A model generated the notes under the pieces. That model saw only the letters and a program-made list of their open reading frames with translations. It made no database searches and was not told where the DNA came from. From Tunicatimonas pelagia (GTDB lineage: Bacteria; Bacteroidota; Bacteroidia; Cytophagales; Cyclobacteriaceae), in assembly GCF_030506325.1 (NCBI RefSeq), contig NZ_CP120683.1:2480001-2544000 (forward strand): a DNA stretch of 64,000 nt, given 5' to 3'. Numbering within the stretch: position 1 is the first letter of the stretch; every line of letters starts with the position of its first letter. Below are positions 55,044 through 63,989 of this stretch, one piece after another. A program made the translations under genes and the position numbers.

Positions 55044-55760
55044 ATGAAGAAGAATCAAAATATCCGGAAGCACCAGTATATGCACGATCTGCGTAACGTA
55101 ATCGGCAGTATACTTTCCCTAAGTGACTTATACAGCCAGGAAGTTGACCGACAGGCTGTCGGTTTGTCTATTGACTACCCTAACCTGATTCGTAGCCAGT
55201 GCCAACAAGCCCGAGAACTGATGGACTGCTTCTGTGAGGAACAGCAAAGCAACGAAGTGTCGCAGTTCTCGCCAACAGCAAAATTGCAGCTCCGCCCCCG
55301 CAACCTAGTCGCTTACCTTTCGAAAAAAACGGCTCTGCTGCGAGCTACTACTGCCCGGCACAAGCTGTATTTTTCGTCCGTATTGCCCAATGGCTCTCTG
55401 CTCGTCAATATAGATCCGGTGCAGTTCGACCGCATCTTACTCAATCTGCTTTCTAACGCGGTAAAATTTACGCCCGAGGGGGGAAAGATTGAGCTATTAG
55501 CCGAACGTCAAAACGATCAGATCAGCGTACGGATGAGCGATACCGGGGTAGGAATGAATGCGGCCATGCTACGGCATCTGTTTCTCCGATATACCAAAGC
55601 GGCTCGTTCCGGTCTGCGTAACGAACCCTCTCAAGGGCTAGGCTTATATATTGTCCGCCAGCTTGTAGCGCAACACGGCGGCACTATCTCGGTAGCTAGC
55701 CAGCCTAACCAAGGTTCCTGTTTTGAAATACTGCTCCCTGCTCTTGAGTCGCAAAACTAG
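55044..55760 (+). CDS. Small soluble sensor-less histidine kinase
   Basis: 238 residues without membrane helix or sensor domain. An N-terminal dimerisation helix has the phospho-acceptor-like HDLRNVIGSILSLSDL. The ATPase domain has the N box (LLNLLSNAVKFTPEGG), DTGVGMN (G1), a G2 box (QGLGLYIVRQLVAQHGGTIS) and a final strand. No response regulator gene is adjacent. It may act on a distant regulator or sense through a partner protein. Co-transcription with dps suggests a stress role. Confidence 0.88.
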   Translation: MKKNQNIRKHQYMHDLRNVIGSILSLSDLYSQEVDRQAVGLSIDYPNLIRSQCQQARELMDCFCEEQQSNEVSQFSPTAKLQLRPRNLVAYLSKKTALLRATTARHKLYFSSVLPNGSLLVNIDPVQFDRILLNLLSNAVKFTPEGGKIELLAERQNDQISVRMSDTGVGMNAAMLRHLFLRYTKAARSGLRNEPSQGLGLYIVRQLVAQHGGTISVASQPNQGSCFEILLPALESQN

Positions 55761-55908
55761 TATTGTAGTCGAAGTAACCCTAAAGGACGTTGGAAACCCC
55801 ACCGCGAACGTGACGGTAAGCTAAGAACACCTCGGGAATCACCGTACAAGGGAGCTTCGATTGACCGTTATTTTTCACTTTTTATTATCAACTTTTATTC
55901 TAAAAACT

Positions 55909-56679
55909 ATGAAACGATTTGTTTATTTTACGTTACTCATGGCCATTGCTTGGTCTGAAAGCACCGCTCAAACCTACGATTCTACCAGCGGTTGGAGGCA
56001 CTCTTTTTACATGGGCATCTCCACTCAACTCATTGACATTGATGGGCTGAATGTAGCTCTTGAAGAAGCGCAGCTTGCTGAATTAAACCCAACCATGCTT
56101 GGGTTTTCGGTGGGCACCGCCATACGCCAGCGGAATCAAAACTCTTATGCTACCGGCGTACTGTCCTACATGATGCTTGCAGATGATCATTCTGACGACC
56201 TGCGGAGCAGCCAGATCAACTACTTGGATTTTTCAGTTTCCGGTCAATATGATATTATAGCCAACCCGAAATGGCTGGCCTATCCCTACCTGAGTGTCGG
56301 AACCGGAATTGGGTTTCTCAGTGTCTCGGAGGTATCCGGTGAGGCATCGTTTGAGAGTGGACTTAGCAATTTGGGGACAGACGACCTAGACATCAAGCGA
56401 TATAATACCGGTTTTATGATTAACGGTGGCTTAGGTGTAGGGGCAGAACGCCAAGTCCTCCTGCCTGGCATCCGAAGTTTCGTTGGGCTTAGTGCTGGGT
56501 ATGAGATCAGCAGTAGCGAAAAATGGCAACTGCGTAGCACCTCACGCTATTTGGAAGATAGCCCAGCGTTCCAAACCAGTGGCTGGTTATTTGAGCTTAG
56601 ATTTCGGGTAGAATACGATCCTTCTTCTAAACGAGACACGTTTGGAAAATCCCGTGGCCCGTTCAAGTTCTTCCAGTAA
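55909..56679 (+). CDS. Predicted outer-membrane beta-barrel protein
   Basis: 256 residues from the ATG at 55909, which places a clean signal peptide (MKRFVYFTLLMAIAWSESTA) at the front. The body has alternating aromatic/hydrophobic strands and glycines (SVGTGIGFLSVSEVSGEAS; MINGGLGVGAERQ) and a penultimate strand LFELRFRVEYD, typical of Bacteroidota porin-like barrels. The C-terminal KSRGPFKFFQ is unusual as the very last strand. Function unknown. Confidence 0.7.
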   Translation: MKRFVYFTLLMAIAWSESTAQTYDSTSGWRHSFYMGISTQLIDIDGLNVALEEAQLAELNPTMLGFSVGTAIRQRNQNSYATGVLSYMMLADDHSDDLRSSQINYLDFSVSGQYDIIANPKWLAYPYLSVGTGIGFLSVSEVSGEASFESGLSNLGTDDLDIKRYNTGFMINGGLGVGAERQVLLPGIRSFVGLSAGYEISSSEKWQLRSTSRYLEDSPAFQTSGWLFELRFRVEYDPSSKRDTFGKSRGPFKFFQ

Positions 56680-56775
56680 TCCTTGCTTACCTACAAAATC
56701 AATGACCCGACAAGGTAAGCGGAACACGGGAGAGTGCTCGTTTACCAACCTTCACCTACAATATTTTACCTGACT

Positions 56776-57270
56776 ATGGAAACCTTACAAGAGACTCTTG
56801 ACAAGATTGAGATATTTCAGCTGGCCTATAAGTTTGCTGATGCTGCCAACCGAAAAGATGGTAAGATGTTTCAGTGCCTTTGGGACCACCAGCAAGCGGT
56901 GTGGATCATTGGCCCGCCAATCAATGCCTTGTTCAGTGGCCGCGAGCAAATGGGAACCTCGTTAGTTCAGATGCTCAACCGATGGGAATTTTTCGTTCAG
57001 ATGGTCTCTGGGGGCGTTGTGGAAGTGCACGGTAGGGAGGCTTATGCCCGCTTTTATATCCACGAAGTGGCAAACTCAAGGGAGAGCCAGGGAAACAATA
57101 ATTTATCGATGTACGAGGATGAACTGATTAAGAAGGATGGTTTTTGGTTCTTTACCAAACGAACCTACCATACGATCTTCCAGTCCGCCGAACGGCAAGT
57201 GGGTGAAGTAATTGGCGTTCCTGAAGTACCCAACTGGATACGGACTGCTTCCCTGGCTAGCCGCCAATGA
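56776..57270 (+). CDS. SnoaL-like / NTF2-fold protein
   Basis: 164 residues from the ATG at 56776 (METLQETLDK); the longer frame to 56734 adds 14 unsupported residues. The pattern IEIFQLAYKFADAANRKDGK...MFQCLWDHQQAVW and a final strand GFWFFTKRTYHTIF are those of SnoaL-like proteins with a conical ligand pocket. These proteins are isomerases, hydratases or binding proteins, mostly of unknown substrate. Confidence 0.78.
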   Translation: METLQETLDKIEIFQLAYKFADAANRKDGKMFQCLWDHQQAVWIIGPPINALFSGREQMGTSLVQMLNRWEFFVQMVSGGVVEVHGREAYARFYIHEVANSRESQGNNNLSMYEDELIKKDGFWFFTKRTYHTIFQSAERQVGEVIGVPEVPNWIRTASLASRQ

Positions 57271-57311
57271 CCCGGAAAGCGCAAGAATGTCCGAGAAAGA
57301 GTCACTTATTT

Positions 57312-57343
57312 GAAGTTTATTAGAGAATATTCTGATAAACTTC
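57312..57343. promoter_or_regulatory. Imperfect 32-bp palindrome upstream of hsp20
   Basis: Arms GAAGTTTAT (57312-57320) and ATAAACTTC (57335-57343) are exact, with further pairing AGA/TCT inside. A copy of the inner motif TATCAGAATA lies at about 57381-57390. It ends 91 bp before the small heat-shock gene. Candidate heat-shock operator; it is not the classical CIRCE sequence. Confidence 0.5.
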
Positions 57344-57434
57344 TAAGGTGCATGACGACACGAACCTCGGGGGTAAATAATTATCAGAATAAGGTTTATT
57401 GAGTAAAGAAACATAACTAACAAAATCTAATAGT

Positions 57435-57860
57435 ATGGCTATTCTTGTAAGAAACACGATTTCGCCCTCTTGGAGCGACCGGTTGAATCAGTTGATGCTT
57501 CATGACCCAATGTGGAAGAAAATGCATCCTGACCGTATTTCACCTCCTGCCAACATCGTTACGCAAGAAGATCGTTACGAGGTTGAGCTTTCTATTCCTG
57601 GCATGAATAAAGAAGACCTAGAAATTTATGTAGATCACGACGTTCTACATATCTCCGGTAATCATCAGGAAGAAGCATCCGCCGACCGAAAGTACGCGCA
57701 CCAGGAATTTGTGCGAACCTCCTTCCATCGCTCATTTACGCTACCGGCTAACTTGGAAGATAACCAAGTTGAAGCTCACTACGACCAAGGAGTGCTTCGG
57801 GTAGTTTTATACAAAAAGGAGACTCACCACCACGAAAGAAAAAAAATTGAAATTCAGTAG
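57435..57860 (+). CDS. hsp20: Small heat-shock protein (Hsp20/alpha-crystallin)
   Basis: 141 residues. The alpha-crystallin domain spans about residues 38-130 (PANIVTQEDRYEVELSIPGM then NKEDLEIYVDHDVL...) and ends with the conserved AHYDQGVLRVVLYKKE. An ATP-independent chaperone that holds unfolded protein. An inverted repeat upstream may control it. The C-terminal IXI-like motif is IEIQ. Confidence 0.95.
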   Translation: MAILVRNTISPSWSDRLNQLMLHDPMWKKMHPDRISPPANIVTQEDRYEVELSIPGMNKEDLEIYVDHDVLHISGNHQEEASADRKYAHQEFVRTSFHRSFTLPANLEDNQVEAHYDQGVLRVVLYKKETHHHERKKIEIQ

Positions 57861-58192
57861 GCCGGGGGTGGTTCTAACTTTATGAAATTGCTTAGCTAAT
57901 TTTCGCACCAGCTATTTCTTTAGTAAAACAATGGCCGATGCGCTGGCGGGTGGATTTCAGCGGGTGATTCTTACGCTTGATCGCTTCCAGCAAGCCTCTG
58001 CAAGCCACCCTAGAACCCATGAAATTACCCGGGCGGGACATACCTAACGTAGATATTTTGAGTCAGTGCTCAGCTATCCGCAACAACGTGCTGTCCTGAC
58101 AAGATCGTCCCAGCAAGCCCGCCGATTTACCCCTTTCTTTATAACATATTCTTTTAAAACAAAATTAAGCAGTCACTTAATCTATTTTTGCT
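57861..58192. other. 332-bp gap, no gene
   Basis: No open frame of note. A short stretch (about 57930-58020) is GC-richer than normal intergenic DNA and may be a decayed gene. The last 60 bp are AT-rich and precede the next gene, so they probably hold its promoter. Confidence 0.4.
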
Positions 58193-58597
58193 ATGAACGA
58201 AACAAATGCCACCGACCAATTGGCCATTATGGCCCTGACCGCCACCTTTGAACGCGCCTTCGATCTGGGAGACCACGACCTGCATATGAGCACCTGGCAC
58301 GACGAACTGAAGTTTGAGAGCCAGTTTGGGAATTACGACAACCATCAGGATTACCGCGCTTGGCTGGTTGGCTTCTACGAACAGATGAAAGAACGGGGCG
58401 GTACCCGTCACCTGATTACCAACCACGAGATTAGTGTGCAGGGAGACTCTGCCGAAATGATGTGTTACCTGACGATCTTGAGCCAGAGGGAGGTCGTTGT
58501 TTTTGCTACCGCCATGTTCGAGGACCGGCTGGTCAAGGTAGACGGGCAGTGGAAGTTTACCCACCGAAAGCTTCATGTTGACCAACAGTTTCCGTGA
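58193..58597 (+). CDS. SnoaL-like protein
   Basis: 134 residues. NTF2-type cone fold: helix LAIMALTATFERAFDLGDHD, strand HMSTWHDELKFESQFG, and C-terminal strands MFEDRLVKVDGQWKFTHRKL with the typical W-K/R-F ending. Putative small-molecule isomerase or binding protein. It overlaps the next gene by 4 bp, so the two are translationally coupled. Confidence 0.82.
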   Translation: MNETNATDQLAIMALTATFERAFDLGDHDLHMSTWHDELKFESQFGNYDNHQDYRAWLVGFYEQMKERGGTRHLITNHEISVQGDSAEMMCYLTILSQREVVVFATAMFEDRLVKVDGQWKFTHRKLHVDQQFP

Positions 58598-58827
58598 AGT
58601 ACTCAGTCAACATCCGCAGTACGAGAACATTTGCTAGCCAGGATGAGAAACAAGCGTGGCTTGACCGTCTGCAACAGATTGCCGAAAAGTACCAAGACAC
58701 GCTAGAAATTAAGCTGATAACCAGTGAAGAGAACGACGCCCCTTCTACGGTGAGCGTTGTTCTCTCCCCAAAAATCGAACAAGACCGTAGCTACTCTCCT
58801 GCCCGACTATGCCAGGATAATCAGTAG
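58594..58827 (+). CDS. Small hypothetical protein coupled to SnoaL-like gene
   Basis: 77 residues with no recognised domain. Start ATG? The frame begins at GTG 58594 overlapping the upstream stop by 4 bp. N-terminal region (KYSVNIRSTRTFASQDEKQA) is mixed alpha/beta, and the C-terminus is likely disordered. The tight overlap is the main evidence that it is real. Confidence 0.5.
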   Translation: MKYSVNIRSTRTFASQDEKQAWLDRLQQIAEKYQDTLEIKLITSEENDAPSTVSVVLSPKIEQDRSYSPARLCQDNQ

Positions 58828-58864
58828 AAGATAATTGTACCTATCAGCAAAAATTCGCCAAAAA

Positions 58865-59803
58865 ATGACTAATAAGAAAATAGTACTAGCCGGAGCCACC
58901 GGCCAACTCGGCAGCCTAATTGCCGCAGAATTATTGAAAGACCCTCACATCACGTTAGAAGTACTCTCTCGTCAGCATTCGGAACAGACCGATGTGCTTG
59001 CCCGGCAGGGAGCTACCATTCACGTGACCGACTACACCGACTTGCATCCAATAAAGTCCGCTTTTGAGGGTACCTTTAGTGTAATATCAGCCTTGCAGGG
59101 TGACGAATCAGTCATTGTAGATGCTCAACTGAGGCTGTACCAGCAAGTCATTGAAGCCGGATGCCAATGCTTTATTCCTTCTGATTATTCCTTTAACCTC
59201 TTTGCGTTGGAGAAAGGAGAAAACTGGCTATCCGACATCCGTAGAACATTCGCTCAGCAAGCCACAGCACTCAACGCGCCTACCCAACTGGTACACGTTA
59301 ACAATGGCTGTTTTTTAGATACCCGAGTACTGTTTGGCTTCCTTGGAGCGGTTGATCTGAAATCCCGCACGGCAAACTATTGGGGCGACGGTCAGTTTCC
59401 GCTGGACTTCACCACCTTTGCCGATACAGCGGCCTACACCGCCCAAATGGCTACCGACGAACGAGACATGCCAAATAAATTTTACGTAGTGGGTGATCGG
59501 TGTAACTTTCACGAATTGGTAGCCTCGTTAGAAAGAGAAACCGGGCAGGCATTTAAAGTAATCCACAATGGTTCAATGGATGAATTAGATCAAACGATTG
59601 CGCGCCGTATTCAGAAAAGCCCGAACAACCTCTTCTCCTTCATACCGCTAATGTACTACCGAGCTATGCTCAACGGCAAGGGAAGTTTACCAACAACTCA
59701 TAATCATCTGTTTCCCGAAATTCAACCTACGGGAGTAGCAGCGTACATTCGGCATATCGTTCGTCCGTTGGTAGCCTCACCCGCAACAGCAAGCTCGCAG
59801 TAA
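58865..59803 (+). CDS. NmrA/isoflavone-reductase-like NAD(P)-binding protein
   Basis: 312 residues from the ATG at 58865 (MTNKKIVLAG); the longer frame to 58835 adds ten residues before the strand. Rossmann motif VLAGATGQLGSLIAAEL, then NmrA-type features (SVISALQGDESVIVDAQLRL; FIPSDYSFNLFALEKGEN). Either a redox enzyme on an aromatic or small substrate, or an NADP-sensing regulator. Third gene of a probable operon with the SnoaL-like and 77-residue genes. Confidence 0.85.
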   Translation: MTNKKIVLAGATGQLGSLIAAELLKDPHITLEVLSRQHSEQTDVLARQGATIHVTDYTDLHPIKSAFEGTFSVISALQGDESVIVDAQLRLYQQVIEAGCQCFIPSDYSFNLFALEKGENWLSDIRRTFAQQATALNAPTQLVHVNNGCFLDTRVLFGFLGAVDLKSRTANYWGDGQFPLDFTTFADTAAYTAQMATDERDMPNKFYVVGDRCNFHELVASLERETGQAFKVIHNGSMDELDQTIARRIQKSPNNLFSFIPLMYYRAMLNGKGSLPTTHNHLFPEIQPTGVAAYIRHIVRPLVASPATASSQ

Positions 59804-59897
59804 AACAATCAGTGGCAACAAAGTGCAAGTAGGACAAAATTCTCCTGGAATCCGGAGTAGTTTTGCCGGTTCTTGAGAAGAAAATCACCCTAACATT

Positions 59898-60770
59898 ATG
59901 AAACTATTAATCACCGGAGCCACCGGCTTTGTCGGACGGCACGTAGCTCAGGCATCATTAGCGAAAGGACATCAGGTAACGGGTATCGTGCGAAGTAGCG
60001 ACCAGGCAAAAACGCTGAAGGCACAAGACATTGAGTCCGTGGTGAGCGATTTGTCAGAGACTGATTTGCTCCGCCAGCTTACCCGGGCAAGCGATGGGGT
60101 AGTCCACGCTGCTGCCGCCAATAGTCCTGATTGGGAAGAAACGAACCATCGAGTGGTCACTACGTTCCTGGATGCGCTTGAGGATACGGGGAAACCACTG
60201 GCCATGCAAGGGGGCACCATGGTGTTTGGCGATACCGGAGCCAGCCCGCTGGCGGAAGAAGCGGCTACGTTCAACGGTCCCCCACCCTTGCAAGGCCGCA
60301 TCGCGCTGGAACGTCAGTTCCTGGAAGCCTCTCAGCGGGGCATTCGCCCTCTCATGATTTACGGAAGTTACGTATACGGTGGCTCAGGAGCTGCTATTCC
60401 TTCTATCATGAAAGCCGCCGCCCAATCCAGCGGTTACAGTGCCTACGTAGGTGAAGGGGCTAACGGCTGGGCAAGTGTGCATATTCGCGACTGGGCCGAT
60501 TTGTTTGTACTCGCCCTGGAAAATCCGCAGGCACAGGGAGCTTACTTTGCGGCTACTGAGGTTAACTCCTTGAAAGAGATTGCTACCATCATAGATGAGG
60601 CTACTGAGCAGTCATCGGGCACCCGATCGGTTTCTCCGGAACAGGCGCAAGCATTGTGGAGCTTCTTTTCCCAGCCTTTATCGTTCATGAACCAGCGTTT
60701 TTCGGCTGAAAAAGCAATCACTACGCTGGGGTGGCACCCTAAGTATTCACTAGAAGCTTCTACACTGTAA
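59898..60770 (+). CDS. NAD-dependent epimerase/dehydratase family protein
   Basis: 290 residues, atypical extended SDR. Rossmann motif ITGATGFVGRHVAQASL; SDLSETDLLRQLTRASDGVV; the active-site region reads MVFGDTG then IYGSYVYGGSG with YxxxS rather than a clear YxxxK, so activity is unsure. Probably reduces a small carbonyl compound. Same strand as its neighbours, 14 bp before the bestrophin gene. Confidence 0.85.
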   Translation: MKLLITGATGFVGRHVAQASLAKGHQVTGIVRSSDQAKTLKAQDIESVVSDLSETDLLRQLTRASDGVVHAAAANSPDWEETNHRVVTTFLDALEDTGKPLAMQGGTMVFGDTGASPLAEEAATFNGPPPLQGRIALERQFLEASQRGIRPLMIYGSYVYGGSGAAIPSIMKAAAQSSGYSAYVGEGANGWASVHIRDWADLFVLALENPQAQGAYFAATEVNSLKEIATIIDEATEQSSGTRSVSPEQAQALWSFFSQPLSFMNQRFSAEKAITTLGWHPKYSLEASTL

Positions 60771-60784
60771 TTCCTTGGTTCACT

Positions 60785-61813
60785 ATGTATATCAAAAGAA
60801 ACTTAAGCCTCGATTTACTGCTACGCTACTCTTGGCCCATACTCACGCCGGCTCTGCTTTGGGCAGCGATGGTGCTATCGGCCTATCACCTGCTGGGGTG
60901 GACGTTCCTGAGCTTTAGCTTTCAGCCGATCACGGTCATCGGCATTGCCGTTTCGTTTTTGATTGGCTTCAAGAACAACCAGAGCTACGACCGTTTTTGG
61001 GAAGGACGTAAAATCTGGGGAGCCATTGTCAACTATAGCCGTACCTGGGCCAATCAGGTGCTTCATTTGGTGACCAACCTGGAAAACAGTGCTATTGCTA
61101 AAGAAGAATTGGCTCACCACCATCAGGTATTAATTCATCGGCACATCGCCTGGCTACACGCTTTACGCATTCAACTGCGCCAGCCTGTTTCATTTTCGCT
61201 GAAGGAAAATAAGCTGGTAGAACAATTTATGGATCGTCATCGGAATAATGAGTTGATCTGCGAGACAATCGCACCCTACATTAGCGAAACTGAGGTAGAA
61301 GAAGTGCGTCACCGTCGCAATGTGGCTACCCATCTGGTTAAAAACCAGGGAAGGTACCTTCGGGCATTGCGAAAAGAAGGCTTGGTTAACGGATTCGACT
61401 TGTTAATGCTGATGAAGTGTCTGGAAGAGTGTTACAATTTTCAGGGCCGGTGCGAACGTATCAAGAACACGCCTTTTCCCCGGCAGTATGCCTTCTTTGG
61501 CAAAGTGTTTACGTATATTTTCGTATTACTGCTTCCTCTTGGCTTACTGGATGTTTTCATCGGTTCATCGGCTACAGCCTCGCCAATGCCCAGCATAGAT
61601 ATTTTTCTATTCTTAATTGTCTCAGTGCTGACCACTTGGATATTCTTGACCTGGGAGCTGGTGGGCAACAACAGCGAAGACCCTTTTGAAAACCGCAGTA
61701 GCGATGTTCCGATGACGGCACTCACCCGAACCATTGAAATCGATTTGCGAGATATGCTCGATGAGTCGGAGCTTCCCGAAAAGCTACAGCCGAAGGACAA
61801 TATTCTTTACTAA
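60785..61813 (+). CDS. Bestrophin-family anion channel
   Basis: 342 residues. Four hydrophobic segments and the family core NNQSYDRFWEGRKIWGAIVN, with HVALHALR-type region AWLHALRIQL and C-terminal EDPFENRSSDVPMTALTRTI. Bestrophins form pentameric inner-membrane channels for chloride and bicarbonate. The carbonic anhydrase gene starts 9 bp downstream, which supports a bicarbonate role here. Confidence 0.92.
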   Translation: MYIKRNLSLDLLLRYSWPILTPALLWAAMVLSAYHLLGWTFLSFSFQPITVIGIAVSFLIGFKNNQSYDRFWEGRKIWGAIVNYSRTWANQVLHLVTNLENSAIAKEELAHHHQVLIHRHIAWLHALRIQLRQPVSFSLKENKLVEQFMDRHRNNELICETIAPYISETEVEEVRHRRNVATHLVKNQGRYLRALRKEGLVNGFDLLMLMKCLEECYNFQGRCERIKNTPFPRQYAFFGKVFTYIFVLLLPLGLLDVFIGSSATASPMPSIDIFLFLIVSVLTTWIFLTWELVGNNSEDPFENRSSDVPMTALTRTIEIDLRDMLDESELPEKLQPKDNILY

Positions 61814-61822
61814 ACCCTAATC

Positions 61823-62407
61823 ATGATGGCTATCACCTGCGTTGACGCTTACCGAACGTTAAGAAAAGGAAATGAAAACTACGTTACCGGACAATCTACT
61901 CACCCCAATACGGATATTAGTGCTCGGGAGAAAGTGGTAGACGGACAACATCCGTTCGCGGTTGTGCTCTGCTGCTCTGATTCTCGGGTAGTCCCCGAAC
62001 TCATCTTTGATACCGGCATCGGCGACCTGTTCGTCATTCGGGTAGCAGGTAATGTGCTCGATGATGCCATCATTGCTAGCATTGAGTACGCAGTTGCTAA
62101 CCTAGGCTCCTCACTGGTCGTGGTGCTCGGACACGAAAAGTGCGGAGCAGTGACCGCAGCGGTTAACCAAGTAGCAGGAGGGCACTTGATTGCGCTGACT
62201 GATAAGATTAACCCGGCTATTGATCAAGCGCAGCAGCAGGATGGTGATTTGGTCGACAACAGCATTCGCCAGAATGCCATCAATATGGCCGAACAACTAC
62301 AGAAATCAGCCCCGGTGCTTCGCCCTCAATACGAAGCAAAAACGCTAAAAATACTGCCCGCTTACTACGCCCTGACCACGGGAAAAGTCGCCTTCCTCAA
62401 AGGTTAG
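61823..62407 (+). CDS. Beta-class carbonic anhydrase
   Basis: 194 residues, short for the class but complete in the core. Zn ligands are Cys51 with Asp53-Arg55 (CSDSRVVPE), His104 and Cys107 (LGHEKCGAV). Interconverts CO2 and bicarbonate in the cytoplasm, or in the periplasm if exported, but no signal peptide is seen. It is coupled to the bestrophin gene, suggesting that the pair moves and equilibrates inorganic carbon or buffers pH. Confidence 0.95.
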   Translation: MMAITCVDAYRTLRKGNENYVTGQSTHPNTDISAREKVVDGQHPFAVVLCCSDSRVVPELIFDTGIGDLFVIRVAGNVLDDAIIASIEYAVANLGSSLVVVLGHEKCGAVTAAVNQVAGGHLIALTDKINPAIDQAQQQDGDLVDNSIRQNAINMAEQLQKSAPVLRPQYEAKTLKILPAYYALTTGKVAFLKG

Positions 62408-62470
62408 TTATGATCTACCGCCTCTATCTATTGATTACTTTCAGGCGAAGACTTTGATACTACATACGCA

Positions 62471-63163
62471 ATGAAATTACAAGATAAAACAGTGGTTGTG
62501 GGGGGAGGCACCGGGGCGGTAGGCGAAGGCATTGTGAAAGCTTTACTATCGCACGGTGCGACGGTCATCGTTCCAGCGCGTTCATCCGAGAAGGAAGAAA
62601 AACTGCGACAATACGTTGCTCCAGTCAACACTGGCTCGCTAGCCACTTACGCGTACGATATTGGGCAAATTGATCAGGCCGAAGCGTTCCGCGAAGTAGT
62701 ACTTCGCGCATTTGGTCGTATTGATATGGTGGTAGCTAGCTTGGGCGGCTGGTCAATGGGCTACGACTTGGTGGATACGCCCCTGGCAATGTGGAACAAT
62801 GTGCTGCATAATAATTTGACCACCCACTTTGGGTTCGTGAAAACGTTTATTCCGGTTCTCAAAAAGCAAAACGACGGTTTGTACATCAATATCAACGGAG
62901 GGGCGCAGGAAAACATCGCTCCATTGGCTGGGGCTATGACTATCATCTCTTCGGCGCAGAACCGGATGGTAGAAGTATTGCACCACGAAGCAAGGGAAGC
63001 CAACTACCGGGTACGATCCGTCGCCGCATTTACGCCCGTTCGCACCCGGGCCCGCGGTAGTGCCGTCGATTCCAGCTGGGTCAGTGCCGAAGACGTAGGA
63101 AACCACATAGCGAAACTCTACCTCGGCACAGTTAAGCCCGACCCGGTAGTGTACTTTAGATAA
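62471..63163 (+). CDS. Short-chain dehydrogenase-like protein lacking YxxxK
   Basis: 230 residues. The nucleotide-binding motif VVVGGGTGAVGEGIVKALL and core NAG-like ASLGGWSMG are present. In the active-site region the sequence is IISSAQNRM where classical SDRs have YxxxK, so the catalytic Tyr and Lys are replaced by Ile and Gln. It may use another chemistry or serve as a binding protein. Last intact gene before the IS1 copy. Confidence 0.8.
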   Translation: MKLQDKTVVVGGGTGAVGEGIVKALLSHGATVIVPARSSEKEEKLRQYVAPVNTGSLATYAYDIGQIDQAEAFREVVLRAFGRIDMVVASLGGWSMGYDLVDTPLAMWNNVLHNNLTTHFGFVKTFIPVLKKQNDGLYININGGAQENIAPLAGAMTIISSAQNRMVEVLHHEAREANYRVRSVAAFTPVRTRARGSAVDSSWVSAEDVGNHIAKLYLGTVKPDPVVYFR

Positions 63164-63218
63164 GGATGAAAAAATTAAGAATTTGGCAATGGGGTAGTAA
63201 ATCGTATTATTGGGTTGA

Positions 63219-63233
63219 CCGCGCGGCGAACCG
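63219..63233. repeat. GC-rich 15-bp insert, copy B
   Basis: CCGCGCGGCGAACCG in the untranslated leader of the IS1 copy. Its reverse complement differs by one base from copy C. Removing it joins GGGTTGA to CCAAAAC. Confidence 0.55.
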
Positions 63234-63574
63234 CCAAAACATCAATAATATGCTCACTTGTCCTCATTGCCCAAGTAGCAAGATCGTAAAGAAGGGATTT
63301 ACTTCCTACGGAAAGCAAAATTATCTGCCATTCTTGCCAACGCCAAGCCGTAGAAAGAACGGATTCTGTACGTTTTAAGCGGGAAGAAATACTACAGAGT
63401 CTGCTACTAGAGTGCATCTCATTACGGGCGATTGCCCGCACGCTAAACGTCAGTCTGGGTTGGGTAGTCAAACGTGCTAAACAATACTGGCAATCGGTTG
63501 ATAAAGCGCTTCCCGTTGGACGACTAGAACAGCCTGAATTAGCCCTCTATTGCCTAGAGGCGGATGAAATGTGG

Positions 63575-63589
63575 CGGTCCGCCGCGCGG
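63575..63589. repeat. GC-rich 15-bp insert, copy C
   Basis: CGGTCCGCCGCGCGG between DEMW and SFVGAK, adding RSAAR in frame. In opposite orientation to copies B, D and E. Confidence 0.6.
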
Positions 63590-63810
63590 TCGTTTGTAGG
63601 AGCCAAAGACTGTCCCGAATGGATATGGCCACTATGGAATGGCTGGCGATCGAGCGACGTAGTAGACTCGTGGTGGGTTTTCACCTTGGGGGGCGTGACC
63701 AAGAAGGGGCCTTTGGTCTGTGGTTAAGTGTTCCTAAAAAGCTCAGAAAGAAGGCATTATGCTTCACCGATGATGGGGAGGCCTATGTGCCTGTGTTCGC
63801 TAAAGGCCAA

Positions 63811-63825
63811 CCGGGCGCCGGAGCG
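63811..63825. repeat. GC-rich 15-bp insert, copy D
   Basis: CCGGGCGCCGGAGCG between FAKGQ and HQREGK, adding PGAGA. The 36-kb copy has FAKGQHQVEGK with no insert here. Confidence 0.65.
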
Positions 63826-63867
63826 CATCAGCGCGAAGGGAAGTGGCAAACTAGGATAATAGAACGT

Positions 63868-63882
63868 CCGCTCGGCGGTCCG
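63868..63882. repeat. GC-rich 15-bp insert, copy E
   Basis: CCGCTCGGCGGTCCG between IIER and INNT, adding PLGGP. The 36-kb copy reads LIERFNNT without it. Confidence 0.65.
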
Positions 63883-63989
63883 ATCAATAATACGGTTCGT
63901 CAGCGGTGTGCCCGGTGAGTCCGTAAAACATTATCTTTCTCTAAAAATTGGGAAGATCATTATTTGGCGATCAAATATTTCCTAGTTCA

